A stretch of DNA of 64,000 bases, taken from Actinomycetospora sp. TBRC 11914. GTDB taxonomy: Bacteria > Actinomycetota > Actinomycetes > Mycobacteriales > Pseudonocardiaceae. Numbering within the stretch: the stretch's first letter is position 1; every line of letters starts with the position of its first letter. Made by a program: the position numbers and the translations under genes. The stretch spans positions 62,001 through 126,000 of the forward strand of contig NZ_JABBND010000013.1 in the NCBI RefSeq assembly GCF_012933465.1, written 5' to 3'. Below, one piece after another: positions 51,132 through 61,300 of this stretch. The notes under the pieces are model-generated. The model ran no database searches and was not told the origin of the DNA. It saw nothing but the letters and a program-made list of their open reading frames with translations.

Positions 51132-52892
51132 GTGAGACGGGCACCGAGGTTGATCACCGAGGTCCAGCGTCTCGGGGTGACCATCTCCGTCGCGGCCCTG
51201 GTCATCGTCCTGCTCGTCGTCTTCCGGGTGCTCTGGAGCGCGGCGGTCACCCAGCCCGCGGACGACCGGCTGCAGGCCGGCCTGCTCGCCGTCGAGGACT
51301 CCCACCAGGCGATGCTCGAGATGGATTCCTCGCTGCGCGGCTTCCTCGCGACGGGGGACCGCTTCTTCGCCGACGAGGCCACGAAGACCAGCCCCGCGCT
51401 GGCCCAGGCCGACACGCAGATGGTGAACCTCCTCGAGGAGCCGGCCCTGCGCCAGAGCGTGCTGCAGCTGCTCCTGGCCCAGCAGCGGTGGCGCACGGAG
51501 TGGGCCGACTCCGCGCGCCAGGTCCCGCCACCGGGCGGCACGGAGGCCTTCCTGCTGCAGGGCAAGGCGCTGTTCGACAGCTACCAGGGCCGCAAGGAGG
51601 ACACCCGCGCCGCGACGCTCGCGGCCATCGACGCCAACCAGCGCTCGTCCACGATCGCGCAGTGGGGCGTCGGGGTGCTCCTCGTGCTCGTCGGGCTCGT
51701 GACCCTCGGTGTCGCTCTGCGTGGCCGGCGGCGTCTGGAACGACACGTCGTGGCCCCCGTCGACGGCCTCCTCGCGTCGGTGCGGGGGATCTCCGAGGGG
51801 CGGCTGCACCCACCCGAACCCGTGGCGGGCTCGGCCGAGCTCGTCGCCCTGCGTGACGGCCTGGCCGACATGACGGTGGCCCTGCGCCACCAGCACGAGG
51901 AGACCACCGCCCAGGCCGAGCGGCTCCAGGCCCAGACCGACCGCCTGCGCACCATCCTGATCATGACCCGCGAGATCGCGGGATCGCTCAACACCCGCTA
52001 CGTGGTCGACTCGACGGTGCAGGCGGCCGTGGCGGTCACCGACGGCCGGGTGCTGCTCTGGCTGCTCGACGAGGACGGCGGCGGTCTCGAGCTGGCCTAC
52101 GACTCCGAGCGGGGCGCCGTGCCGCCGCTGGAGTCGCACTGCAACCTCGGGGTCGGCGTCGTCGGGCGGTCCGCGCGCTACGGCCAGATCTCCCGCGGCG
52201 ACCCCGACACCGACGACGAGCCCGCGGTCGCCGTCCCGCTCGTCGTCGGTGCCCGCGTCATCGGGGTCCTCGAGTGCTTCGACGGGGTCGAGGGCGAGGT
52301 CGACGGCCAGGCCCTGTCCGCCGTCGAGATGCTGGCGACGCTCGCCGGGTCGGCCATCGAGGCGAGCCGGCTGCACGCGGCGACCGAACGGCTCTCCCAG
52401 TTCGACCCGCTCACCCAGCTCGCGAACCGCCGCCGGCTCGGGGCCGACCTCGACACCGCCGTCGCCAACGCCAAGCGCCACGGTCACCCGATGTCGGTGA
52501 TCATGCTCGACCTCGACCACTTCAAGGAGCTGAACGACCGCTACGGCCACCAGCAGGGCGACGTCGTCCTCCAGGAGGTCGCGAGCACGCTGCGCGCGTC
52601 GATGCGCGACGGCGAGACGGCCTACCGCTACGGTGGCGAGGAGTTCGCCATCCTCATCACCGAGGGCGGTCCCGACGACGCCGCCGCGCTCGCCGAGCGC
52701 CTCCGGGAGCGGGTCGAGGCCGACTTCAAGCGCGGCGGGCGCCAGCTGGTGACCGCGTCCTTCGGCATCGCGACGCTGCCCGAGCACGCCGGCGACGGCG
52801 AGGCGCTCGTCTCCGAGGCCGACCGCGCGCTGTACTCCGCGAAGAACTCGGGCCGCAACCGCGTCCACCGCGCGGGTCAGCTGGTCGGCTGA
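51132..52892 (+). CDS. Membrane diguanylate cyclase (CHASE3-HAMP-GAF-GGDEF)
   Basis: The protein has 586 residues. Membrane helix 1 is at ~15-37, followed by an extracytoplasmic CHASE3-like bundle (SHQAMLEMDSSLRGFLATGD). Helix 2 (VGVLLVLVGLVTLGVAL), HAMP, GAF (~310-440) and a C-terminal GGDEF domain follow. The active loop is RYGGEEF, intact for c-di-GMP synthesis. The inhibitory I-site position reads RDGE rather than RxxD, so product inhibition may be weak. GTG 51132 has GGAGGGG upstream. The signal is unknown. Confidence 0.88.
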   Translation: MRRAPRLITEVQRLGVTISVAALVIVLLVVFRVLWSAAVTQPADDRLQAGLLAVEDSHQAMLEMDSSLRGFLATGDRFFADEATKTSPALAQADTQMVNLLEEPALRQSVLQLLLAQQRWRTEWADSARQVPPPGGTEAFLLQGKALFDSYQGRKEDTRAATLAAIDANQRSSTIAQWGVGVLLVLVGLVTLGVALRGRRRLERHVVAPVDGLLASVRGISEGRLHPPEPVAGSAELVALRDGLADMTVALRHQHEETTAQAERLQAQTDRLRTILIMTREIAGSLNTRYVVDSTVQAAVAVTDGRVLLWLLDEDGGGLELAYDSERGAVPPLESHCNLGVGVVGRSARYGQISRGDPDTDDEPAVAVPLVVGARVIGVLECFDGVEGEVDGQALSAVEMLATLAGSAIEASRLHAATERLSQFDPLTQLANRRRLGADLDTAVANAKRHGHPMSVIMLDLDHFKELNDRYGHQQGDVVLQEVASTLRASMRDGETAYRYGGEEFAILITEGGPDDAAALAERLRERVEADFKRGGRQLVTASFGIATLPEHAGDGEALVSEADRALYSAKNSGRNRVHRAGQLVG

Positions 52893-52923
52893 CCGTTCCC
52901 GCCGTCCCGACGAGGGAGGATCG

Positions 52924-53274
52924 TTGGCGTCGATCGACGAGCTCATGCACGCGAACCTGCTCGAGGTCTTCGGCGAGCGGGACCCGGTGGCGCGGAAGGC
53001 GGCGATCGCGCGGACCTACGCGCCGGACGTCGTCTTCTCCGACCCCGAGGAGACGGTCACCGGGCACGACGCGCTCGACGCGAAGGCCCAGGGGCTGCTC
53101 GACTCGTCGCCGGACTTCGTGTTCACGCCCGGCGGGTCGGTGCACGTCGTGGACGACCTCGGTCACCTGGCCTGGGAGTTCGGCCCGGCGGGGAAGCCGC
53201 CCGTCGCCCGCGGCGCCGACATCGCGCTGGTCCGCGACGGGCTGATCGTCCGGCTCTACACGCTGCTGCTCTAG
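52924..53274 (+). CDS. NTF2/SnoaL-like protein
   Basis: This 116-residue alpha+beta barrel protein of the SnoaL/NTF2 superfamily shows YAPDVVFSDPEETVTGHDAL, GGSVHVVDDLGHLAWEFGP and DIALVRDGLIVRLYT. Members bind or transform small hydrophobic molecules. The TTG start is favoured by GAGGGAGG 6 nt upstream. It lies 31 bp after the GGDEF gene and is probably on the same transcript. It ends 3 bp from the convergent dcd. Confidence 0.8.
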   Translation: MASIDELMHANLLEVFGERDPVARKAAIARTYAPDVVFSDPEETVTGHDALDAKAQGLLDSSPDFVFTPGGSVHVVDDLGHLAWEFGPAGKPPVARGADIALVRDGLIVRLYTLLL

Positions 53275-53277
53275 CGG

Positions 53278-53850
53278 CTACAGGCCCCGCCGGAAGTTGA
53301 CGTACGACCGCGACGGCGTCGGGCCCCGCTGGTCCTGGTAGCGCGACCCGTACACCGGCGAGCCGTAGGGGTGCTCGGACGGCGACGACAACCGGAACAG
53401 GCACAGCTGCCCGACCTTCATCCCCGGCCACAACCGGATCGGCAGGTTCGCGACGTTCGAGAGCTCGAGCGTCACGTGGCCGGAGAACCCGGGGTCGATG
53501 AACCCGGCCGTGGAGTGGGTCAGCAGGCCCAGCCGGCCGAGACTGCTCTTTCCCTCGAGGCGCCCGGCGACGTCGTCCGGCAGCGTGATGACCTCGTAGG
53601 TCGACCCGAGGACGAACTCGCCCGGGTGCAGGACGAACGCCTCGTCCTCCGGCGGCTCGACCATCCGAGTCAGATCGTCCTGCTGCAGCGCCGGGTCGAT
53701 GTGCGTGTAGGCGTGGTTGTTGAACGTGCGGAAGTGCCGGTCCAGCCGCAGGTCCACGCTCGAGGGCTGCAGCAGCGTCTCGTCGTACGGGTCGAGCGCG
53801 ACGCGTCCGGCGGCGATCTCGGCGCGGATGTCGCGGTCGGAGAGCAGCAC
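53278..53850 (-). CDS. dcd: dCTP deaminase, probably the dUMP-forming type
   Basis: This 190-residue enzyme has [47 protein letters not shown] and [11 protein letters not shown]. The [11 protein letters not shown] loop is the catalytic site with its Glu in VTLEL. Actinobacterial homologues (as in M. tuberculosis) are bifunctional and make dUMP directly from dCTP; that activity is inferred. The GTG start at 53850 lies 6 nt after TAGGGT (a -10-like hexamer on the minus strand), suggesting a leaderless message. Confidence 0.95.
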   Translation of the reverse strand: MLLSDRDIRAEIAAGRVALDPYDETLLQPSSVDLRLDRHFRTFNNHAYTHIDPALQQDDLTRMVEPPEDEAFVLHPGEFVLGSTYEVITLPDDVAGRLEGKSSLGRLGLLTHSTAGFIDPGFSGHVTLELSNVANLPIRLWPGMKVGQLCLFRLSSPSEHPYGSPVYGSRYQDQRGPTPSRSYVNFRRGL

Positions 53851-53880
53851 CCTGGGACCCTATCGGCGCAACGCGACACG

Positions 53881-54075
53881 CCGGGGGCCGGGCATCTGGG
53901 TCGGGTCGGCGTCGACGGAGCGCTGCTGCCGCGGGTGAGGGGCACAGGGCGCAGGGCGCCGGGGGCCGGGCATCTGGGTCGGGTCGGCGCCGGCTGAGCG
54001 CTGCTGCCGCGGGTGAGGGGCACAGGGCACAGGGCGCCGGGCCTCGGAATCTGCCTGACGTACCCCTCGCTCATT
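53881..54075. repeat. 78-bp direct repeats (about 2.5 copies)
   Basis: CCGGGGGCCGGGCATCTGGG begins at 53881 and 53959, and a diverged third copy starts at 54037: a constant 78-bp period. Units contain GTGAGGGGCACAGGGC. The array fills the gap between dcd and the Fe-S oxidoreductase terminator. Confidence 0.8.
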
Positions 54076-54095
54076 CCGCGTTCCGGTGCCCGAAC

Positions 54096-54146
54096 GAGCG
54101 AAGGGCCCCTCCGGTCGACTAGATCGACCGAAGGGGCCCTTCGCTC
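54096..54146. terminator. GAGCGAAGGGC-family hairpin after the Fe-S oxidoreductase
   Basis: The two 23-nt arms (54096-54118 and 54124-54146) pair at 22 positions around CTAGA. It is a sister of the hairpin at 27835-27885, and both lie within 16 bp of a minus-strand stop codon. Confidence 0.7.
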
Positions 54147-54161
54147 AGGACCGGCCCGGGA

Positions 54162-56816
54162 CTACTCGCCCGGGTTCTTCACGTTCGCCGACGTCGCGGT
54201 GGTCGACGGGTCGGAGTCACCGGGCCCGTCGGTCTCCGCCTCCGGCGCGACCGCCTCGGTGTCGGCGTCGACCGACGAGACCGCGGTGGTCTCGGCGTCG
54301 ACGGACGAGACCGCGGTCGTCTCGGCGTCCACGGAGGACACCGCGGTGGTCTCGGCGTCGACCGACGACACCGCCACCGTCTCGGCCTCCACCCCGGCGG
54401 CCGGCGCGGACGACGAGCCCCGCTTCACCGCGGCCAGCAGCATCTGCGAGACGTCCATGACCTCGGTCCCGACGGCCTTGGACTCGCTCTGCCGCTCGGT
54501 CAGCCCGTCGGTGAGCATGACGCGGCAGAAGGGGCAGCCAGTCGCGATCGTGTCCGGCTCGGTGGAGAGGGCCTCGTCGACGCGCTCCATGTTGATGCGC
54601 TTGCCGATGTTCTCCTCCATCCACATCCGCGCACCACCGGCGCCGCAGCACAGCGCCCGGTCCGCGTGACGTGGCATCTCCTTGAGCACCGCACCGGCGG
54701 CCTCCACCAGCTCGCGCGGCGGGGTGTAGACCTCGTTGTGGCGGCCGAGGTAGCACGGGTCGTGGTAGGTCACCGTCTTGACGGCGGACCCGCCGTGCCC
54801 GTTCGAGGACCCGTTCGACGAGGCCCCGTCCTTCTCCGCCAGGGCGACGGCGGCCGGCGCGGCCTGGTCCTCCGGGTGCGTCCCGGTGCTGTGGCCGTTG
54901 GCCTTGACCAGCCCGCGCTCGGTGCCGTCGTTCTGCGGCCCGTGGTACTGCAGGTTGGTCGCCGGGTTGATGTCCAGCTTCGCGGTGGGCACCGGCGAGG
55001 ACTCCGGCGCGACCGGCACGAGCTTCTTCTCGCGGACCAGCTGGTTGAGCAGCTGGGTGTGGTGGACGACCTCGTAGTGGCCGTCGAGCTGCGGGTACTC
55101 GCGGCCGAGGGTGTTCATGCAGTGCGGGCAGGTGGTGACGATCTTGCGCGTCCCGGGCTCGCGGCCCTCGAAGACGCCGTCGAGCATCTCCTTGGTCTGC
55201 ATGGCCATCATCTGGAAGAGGAACTCGTTTCCCGAGCGCCGCGCCGGGTCACCGGTGCAGCTCTCCTCCTTGCCGAGCACGACGTAGTCGACGCCCGCGA
55301 TGTGCAGCAGCTCGGCCGTGGCGCGCACCGTCTTCTTCGCGTTGTCGTCGAACGCGCCGGCGCAGCCGACGAAGAAGAGGTACTCGGTCTCGGGACGCAG
55401 CTCGCCGTCGAACTCGGGCACCTCGAAGGGCAGGTCCTTCGCCCAGTCCATGCGCGAGGAGTTGTTCTGGCCCCAGGGGTTGCCCTTGTTCTCCAGGTTG
55501 CGGAAGAGGACCCCGAGCTCACCCGGGAACTCCGACTCGATCATGACCTGGTTGCGGCGCATGTCGACGATGTGGTCGACGTGCTCGATGTCGACGGGGC
55601 ACTGCTCGACGCAGGCACCGCAGGTGGTGCAGGACCACAGCACGTCGGGGTCGATGACGCCGAGCTGCTGGGCGGTGCCCACGAGCGGGCGCGCCGCCTG
55701 GATGTCGTCGGTGCCGGTGTGGCGCTCGTAGCCCGACTCGGGGACGCCGTGCCCGCCGTGCTCGTTCTTCGCGAGGCCCGCGTCCCAGTCGATGGCCCCG
55801 GCGTCGGGCATGTCCCTGCCGCCGATCATGTACGGCGCCTTCGCGAGCATGTGGTCGCGCAGGTCCATGATCAGCAGCTTCGGCGAGAGCGGCTTCCCGG
55901 TGTTCCACGCGGGGCACTGCGACTGGCAGCGACCGCACTCGGTGCACGTCTCGAAGTCGAGCATGCCCTTCCACGTGAAGTCCTCGATCTTGCCGCGCCC
56001 GAACGAGGCCTCCTCGGGCGGGTCCTCGAAGTCGATCGGCTTGCCGTCGTACTCGAGGGGCTGCAGCGGGCCGAGGGCCTTGGGCAGGCGCTTGGCGGCG
56101 ACGTTGATCGGCGCGATGAAGATGTGCAGGTGCTTCGAGTAGAGCACCTGGACGAGGAACACTAGCGCGACGCCGATGTGCAGCAGCACCATGATCGTCT
56201 CGAGGACGAACAGCGTCGAGGGGGAGAGCCCGGTGAACAGCTGGCCGACCGCGATGGAGACCCAGGCGCCCGAGGTGTAGGGCAGGTTGCCGGCCGCCGA
56301 CTCGATGCCGCGGAAGACGAACAGCGTCCAGACGACGTTGAAGATGAGGAAGAGCACGATCCACGCGCCGCTGGTGTGCGAGCCGTAGAAGCGCGAGGAC
56401 CGCTGCTTGCGCTCCGGATCCTGGCGGACGCGCATGATCGCGAAGGTGATGATCGAGAGCAGGACCATCACCGCGATGAAGTCCTGCAGGAAGCCCAGGA
56501 TCGGGGAGTGCCCGAAGCCGGGGATCGCGAAGTCGTCCACGAACAGCGCGCCGTAGGCCTCGATGTAGACCGTCAGCAGGATGATGAAGCCCCACATCGT
56601 GAAGAGGTGGGCGAGCCCCGGGACGGACCAGCGCAGCAGCTTGCGCTGCCCGAAGACCTCGACGAACTGGGCACGCACGCGGGCTCCGAGGCCCTCCGCG
56701 CGCTTCGCGTCGGGCTGCCCCGAGCGGATGAGGGTGAAGAGCCACCACGCCCGCCGGGCGGCGACAGCCCCCACGGCGACCGTGAGCGCGAGGCCCAGGA
56801 TCAATCGGACGAGCAC
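54162..56816 (-). CDS. Membrane-bound Fe-S oxidoreductase (FadF/Rv0338c-like)
   Basis: The protein has 884 residues. Six or so membrane helices in the first ~270 residues resemble a NarI-type cytochrome b domain. Then come two 4Fe-4S motifs (CTECGRCQSQCP and CTTCGACVEQCP) and two CCG/heterodisulfide-reductase-like domains (CTGDPARRSGN...CPHC; LCCGAGGARMW...GCPFC). It probably passes electrons between an acyl-CoA dehydrogenase or similar donor and the quinone pool. The C-terminus has four 10-residue repeats of AETTAVSSVD. GTG 56816 follows GGGAGG. Confidence 0.88.
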   Translation of the reverse strand: MLVRLILGLALTVAVGAVAARRAWWLFTLIRSGQPDAKRAEGLGARVRAQFVEVFGQRKLLRWSVPGLAHLFTMWGFIILLTVYIEAYGALFVDDFAIPGFGHSPILGFLQDFIAVMVLLSIITFAIMRVRQDPERKQRSSRFYGSHTSGAWIVLFLIFNVVWTLFVFRGIESAAGNLPYTSGAWVSIAVGQLFTGLSPSTLFVLETIMVLLHIGVALVFLVQVLYSKHLHIFIAPINVAAKRLPKALGPLQPLEYDGKPIDFEDPPEEASFGRGKIEDFTWKGMLDFETCTECGRCQSQCPAWNTGKPLSPKLLIMDLRDHMLAKAPYMIGGRDMPDAGAIDWDAGLAKNEHGGHGVPESGYERHTGTDDIQAARPLVGTAQQLGVIDPDVLWSCTTCGACVEQCPVDIEHVDHIVDMRRNQVMIESEFPGELGVLFRNLENKGNPWGQNNSSRMDWAKDLPFEVPEFDGELRPETEYLFFVGCAGAFDDNAKKTVRATAELLHIAGVDYVVLGKEESCTGDPARRSGNEFLFQMMAMQTKEMLDGVFEGREPGTRKIVTTCPHCMNTLGREYPQLDGHYEVVHHTQLLNQLVREKKLVPVAPESSPVPTAKLDINPATNLQYHGPQNDGTERGLVKANGHSTGTHPEDQAAPAAVALAEKDGASSNGSSNGHGGSAVKTVTYHDPCYLGRHNEVYTPPRELVEAAGAVLKEMPRHADRALCCGAGGARMWMEENIGKRINMERVDEALSTEPDTIATGCPFCRVMLTDGLTERQSESKAVGTEVMDVSQMLLAAVKRGSSSAPAAGVEAETVAVSSVDAETTAVSSVDAETTAVSSVDAETTAVSSVDADTEAVAPEAETDGPGDSDPSTTATSANVKNPGE
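54259..54390. repeat. 30-bp in-frame minisatellite
   Basis: About four copies of a 30-bp unit (core GTCTCGGCGTCGACC) encode the acidic C-terminal AETTAVSSVD repeats of the Fe-S oxidoreductase. Copy number is likely to vary between strains. Confidence 0.8.
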
Positions 56817-57247
56817 AGTTCGACCTCCCAGTGGACCCCTGCCCGGGCGGCACGGGTCGACAACCGTCGTTCGGCGCACTGTAACGGCTGGTCCTGACCG
56901 CGTCCCGACGAGAGCCGTGAGAATCTACTCACCAGTAACCCGGGCCGGGGAGATCGACCGCCCACGACCCCCGGTAGCCACACGCGCTCACTCTGTGGTG
57001 ATCGCGGGACGACGTCGGGGGGAGCGTCCGGGCGCGCGTCCCCCCACACGGCCCGGGTTCGGGCCACGATGAGGCGCGGTCGCCGGGGATCACGTCCGCC
57101 CCCCGGTCACACGGTGACCCACCGTGTGGCGTCCGGTCGCACCCCGCGACGACGGGGGGTGGTCAGGTCCGGCGACCGACGTGTTTACTCGACCGGTCGA
57201 GACCGGCCGAGGACAGTGCCATCGAACGTCCGGGGAGGACCACCGCC
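56817..57247. promoter_or_regulatory. 431-bp control region of the secretion-like operon
   Basis: This gap lies between the divergent Fe-S oxidoreductase gene and the operon starting at 57248. It holds two clear dyads: CACACGGTG-ACC-CACCGTGTG at 57108-57128 (perfect 9-bp arms) and the 14-bp palindrome CTCGACCGGTCGAG at 57188-57201, 47 bp before the first ATG. Both are operator candidates. No ORF is convincing here. Confidence 0.45.
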
Positions 57248-57562
57248 ATGACCGTCACGACCCTCGGTGCGCAGGTGGTCGGCGCGGGCGTCCCCCTCAC
57301 CGACCTGCACGCGCTCGGCTCGGCCGTGGTGGCACAGGGGCTCGGGACCAACGGTCTGCAGGGCTGGATCCGCGACAACATCGTCCCGCTGATCCTGCTC
57401 GGCATCGCCGTCATCATGCTGTGGATCGGCGGGCGCGGTGACAACGCCGGCGTCGCCCGCCGCGGTGTCGGACTCCTGGTCGGCCTGGTCGCCCTCGGCA
57501 TCGCCGTCTCGGGGCAGGGCCCGGCGGTCGGCCAGTTCCTGGCCCAGTTGATCACGGGGTGA
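57248..57562 (+). CDS. Pilin-like (VirB2-type) small membrane protein
   Basis: The protein has 104 residues with two hydrophobic helices (NIVPLILLGIAVIMLWIGG and GVGLLVGLVALGIAVSG) separated by a short basic loop (RGDNAGVARR). This is the topology of VirB2/TrbC-type pilins and small subunits of type IV secretion systems. The assignment rests on topology and on its place directly before VirB3- and VirB4-like genes. ATG 57248 follows GGGGAGGACC. Confidence 0.6.
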   Translation: MTVTTLGAQVVGAGVPLTDLHALGSAVVAQGLGTNGLQGWIRDNIVPLILLGIAVIMLWIGGRGDNAGVARRGVGLLVGLVALGIAVSGQGPAVGQFLAQLITG

Positions 57563-57566
57563 CGCG

Positions 57567-58307
57567 GTGCAGATCCGCACCGACGACGACGTGTACCGGG
57601 TCGACGCCGTCTGGCTCGGCCCGCCCCGCGCGACGTTCCCCTGGCGGGCCCGCTACTCCAGCTACGGCGTCGGGCTGATCGTCATGGTCGTCGTGATGTT
57701 CTTCCAGCGGCGGCTCGGCATCCCGATCGGCTTCTTCTCGGTGGCCTGGGCGCTGCTCATCACGGTGGTCGTGGTCCGCTTCGTCGCCAAGCGCATCGAC
57801 GAGGACCGCCCGTTGCTCGAGTGGCTCACCCTGTTCGTCCACGAGCTGCGCGGACCGCGCCGGCGCACCCGGGGCGAGGGCAGCCGCGTCGGGACCGGGC
57901 ACGTGGCGATCGAGGCCGCCCGTCCCCGCCGTGCCCTGCCGGCCGGGCACCCCGACCCCCACAGCGCCCTGGCGGTGCCCGGGCCCCGCGGCCGCACCAC
58001 CACCACGGACGCCCCGGAGACGCCGCGCCCCCGGCGCCGGAACCGCCGCTCGTGGACCACCCGCGGCGGCGGGCCGTCCCCTGCCCCGCCGCCGCGCACG
58101 GCCGCCGCCGCACCCCCGCCCGACGACGACGGCGGCGTCCTGCACGTGCCCGCGCGTCGCGCGGACCGCCCGGGGACCGCCCGGACCCGTCCGCCCCGCT
58201 CCCGCCCCGCCTCCGGTCCCCGCCGCTACGGCCCGAGCGCGACGACGGCCGACGCGCCCCAGCGACGCGACGAGGAGGGCGACGGTGCTGCGCCGGCGCG
58301 GTCCTGA
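57567..58307 (+). CDS. PrgI/VirB3-like membrane protein with basic Pro-rich tail
   Basis: The protein has 246 residues. The first ~95 include two helices (YGVGLIVMVVVMFFQ and GFFSVAWALLITVVVVRFV) and a following RPLLEWLTLFVHELRGP, a layout typical of PrgI/VirB3-type proteins. The remaining ~150 residues are Arg/Pro/Thr-rich and likely disordered. Starting at GTG 57567, 4 bp after the pilin-like gene, it overlaps the ATPase gene by 23 bp, which supports one operon. Confidence 0.6.
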   Translation: MQIRTDDDVYRVDAVWLGPPRATFPWRARYSSYGVGLIVMVVVMFFQRRLGIPIGFFSVAWALLITVVVVRFVAKRIDEDRPLLEWLTLFVHELRGPRRRTRGEGSRVGTGHVAIEAARPRRALPAGHPDPHSALAVPGPRGRTTTTDAPETPRPRRRNRRSWTTRGGGPSPAPPPRTAAAAPPPDDDGGVLHVPARRADRPGTARTRPPRSRPASGPRRYGPSATTADAPQRRDEEGDGAAPARS

Positions 58308-61300
58308 GACCGGCGACCCCGGCAGCGGCCGGCGGCGCTCGTCCCGGTCCACGCCCTGGCCCGAGGCGCCCGACGCCGAGGCCGAGCGGCCCGGCGCGGA
58401 GCCCGGCTGGGGGTCGTACCCGGGATGGGGTGCGTCCCGGCCGGCCGACATCGTCCCCGTCGACCGCCCGGAGCCCGACGACGTGCCCGGGGCCGACGAC
58501 GACCTGCTGGACGCCTTCGGCGACGCCGCGGAACCATCGCGACCCGACGACCGGGACGCGGGCGAGGACGACGACCCGCGGCCCGGAGGCCTGCGCACCG
58601 GCCCGGGACGGCGTCGCCGGGGCAGGGCGCTCGCCGGCGGCTCGGCCGCCCCGTCCTACCGCTCGTCCATCGCCCTGCGCTCGATCGACGGCAACATCGC
58701 CCGCACCGGGTCGACGGTCACCGCCTGGTACCGCCTGGCCCCGCAGCCGTGGAGCTTCCGGTCGGACTCGCAGCGCGAGGCGCTGATCCGCCGTATCGCC
58801 AACCAGCTCGGTGAGCTGCAGGGCCGCTGGTGCCACCTGCGCGTCACCACGCGGCCGTTCCCGGTCGCCCGCTGGGCCGAGGCGTTCGACCGCAACTCCC
58901 CGGGACGCCTGCCCGACGTCGGGGGCGCACTCGGCTGGGAGGACTTCCTCACCGGCGAGCAGCACCACCTCATGGGCCTGTCGATGGCCGACAAGGAGGT
59001 CTTCCTCGGTGTCGAGGTGTCCGGCCGGTCGGTGGTCGACCGCTGGCTGGAGTCCGCCTCCCCGCTGCTGCACCGGGTCCTGCCCTCCGCCGCGAACGCC
59101 GAGCTCACCGCGCTCGAGACCGAGATCGCGCACGTCGACGCGCTCGTCGCCGGGCCCGGGCTCGACGGGGTGCCGTGCACCGCCGAGGACATGGCCTGGC
59201 TGATGCACCGCTCCTGCGCGCTCGGACTCCCGGCGCCGCGCTCGGTGCACGCCGAGGCCGGCGTCGCGTGGGAGAGCGAGGACCTCGCCGCGTTCACCGA
59301 CGGCGTCGCGATGTACCAGGAGCCCTACGCGCCCACGGTCACCGTCCAGGGCCGGCACGGCCTGCAGCCGGTGTCGCGGCACGTCGCGGTGCTCTCGGTC
59401 GGGCTGATGGACTCGCTGCGCATCCCCGAGGCCGACGACCCGTGGATGCAGCGCAGCGACCGCCTCCCGTTCCCCGTCGAGTGGTCGGCGCGCATCTACG
59501 TGCGCCGCCCCGAGGAGGTCACCGGGGAGCTGCAGCGCCAGATGGGCAAGGTCCGCAGCCAGATCCGGCACTACACCCACGACCACGACCTCGACCCGCC
59601 GATGTCGCTCGAGCGGCAGGCCGACCGCGTGCTGCAGATCGAGGACGAGCTCTCCGGCGGCCTGACCCACCTCAACACCCGCGTCTACGGCTGGTGGCGG
59701 GTCGCGGTGTCCGGCCGCGACGAGTCCGAGGCGCTCACCCGGGCCCAGCAGGTGCTCGACCTCTACCGCCCGCGGGTGGCCCTGGAGCACCCGGAGGCCC
59801 AGTACGCCTACGCGCGGGAGTTCATCCCGGGCGAGCCGCTGGCCTCGACGGCCTACCGGCGCCGGGGGTCGGTGACCTGGGTGGCCGCCGGGGTGCCCGC
59901 CGCGTCGGCGAGCGTCGGCGACCGCCGCGGGGTGCTGCTCGGCGAGACCTGCACCGCGACCCGCCGCCCGGTCGCCTGGGACCCGTGGATGGCGCAGGAG
60001 GTCCGGCGGGCGTCGGGGCTCACCGCGGTGGTCGGCGGGCTGGGCTCCGGGAAGTCCTTCCTCACCGGCCTGATGGTCTACAAGACGCTGCGGGCCGGGG
60101 CGCGCTGGACGGTCCTCGACCCCTCCGGCCCGCTCGCCGAGCTCACCCGCCTCCCCGAGCTCGCGCCGTTCTCGCGCCACATCCACCTGCTCGGCGCCGA
60201 CCCCGGCATCCTCAACCCGTACCGGGTGGTCGCCGAGCCGCGGCGCGACCACTTCCTCGACGAGCCCGACCCGGAGAAGGCCTGGCGCCGCGAGCGCTCG
60301 CTCGCCGCCGCGACCCGCCGTCGTCTCGTCCTCGACGTGCTCACCGGGCTGCTGCCCTACGACGTGGCGCGCCTGCCCCACACCCGGATCGTGCTGCTCC
60401 GTGCGGTCCGCGAGGTCGGCGGCGCCCAGCACCGCGACCCGGGCCAGGTGATCGCGACGCTACGCCGGCACGCCCGCGAGGGCGAGGAGCACGCCGACGT
60501 CGTCGCCGACTTCCTCGAGGAGCGCCGCGAGCTGCCCCAGGCCGCGCTGCTCTTCCCCGAGCACACGCCCGACCCGGCCGACCCGCGGGGGCCGGACGAC
60601 AGCCCGGTCGGCGACCCGTCGATCCTCGACGAGGAGGACTACCGGCTCACGGTCCTGACGATGCAGGGGATGTCGCTGCCCCGGCCCGGCAGCCCGCGCG
60701 AGGAGTGGACCGACGGCGAGTCGCTGGCCGTCGAGCTGCTCAACCTCGCGTCCTGGCTGACCCAGCGGACCGTCTACACCGCCGACCGGGACCTGCGGAA
60801 GGGCGTCGCGCTCGACGAGACCCACTTCCTGTCCCAGATCCCCACCGGCAAGGTGCTGATCGACCGGCTCGCCCGCGACTCCCGGAAGTTCAACGTCCGG
60901 GCCCTGTTCGCCTCCCAGCTCGCCGGCGACCTGCTGCGGGTGCCGGGCTTCGCCTCCCTGGTCGACGCGGTCTTCGTCGGGCGCACCGACGACGCCGAGG
61001 CCCAGGCCGAGGCGCTGCGGCTGCTGCGGGTGCCCACCGACGTCGGCTACGAGGAGATGCTCGGGACGCTGTCCCCGCGCCCGACCGCCTCCCGCTCGGC
61101 GGGCGAGCACGACGACAGCCCCGACGACACCCCGCGCCAGTTCGTCTTCTCCGACGGCCACGGCGGCGTCGAGAAGATCCGGGTCGACCTCGAGGGCCCG
61201 CACCTGGAGCACCTCCGCCAGGCGCTGGACACCAACCCCGACGCCCGGCGCGCCCACCTGGCGACCACGGTGCCGCGCACCGCGCCGGCGGCCCGCGAGC

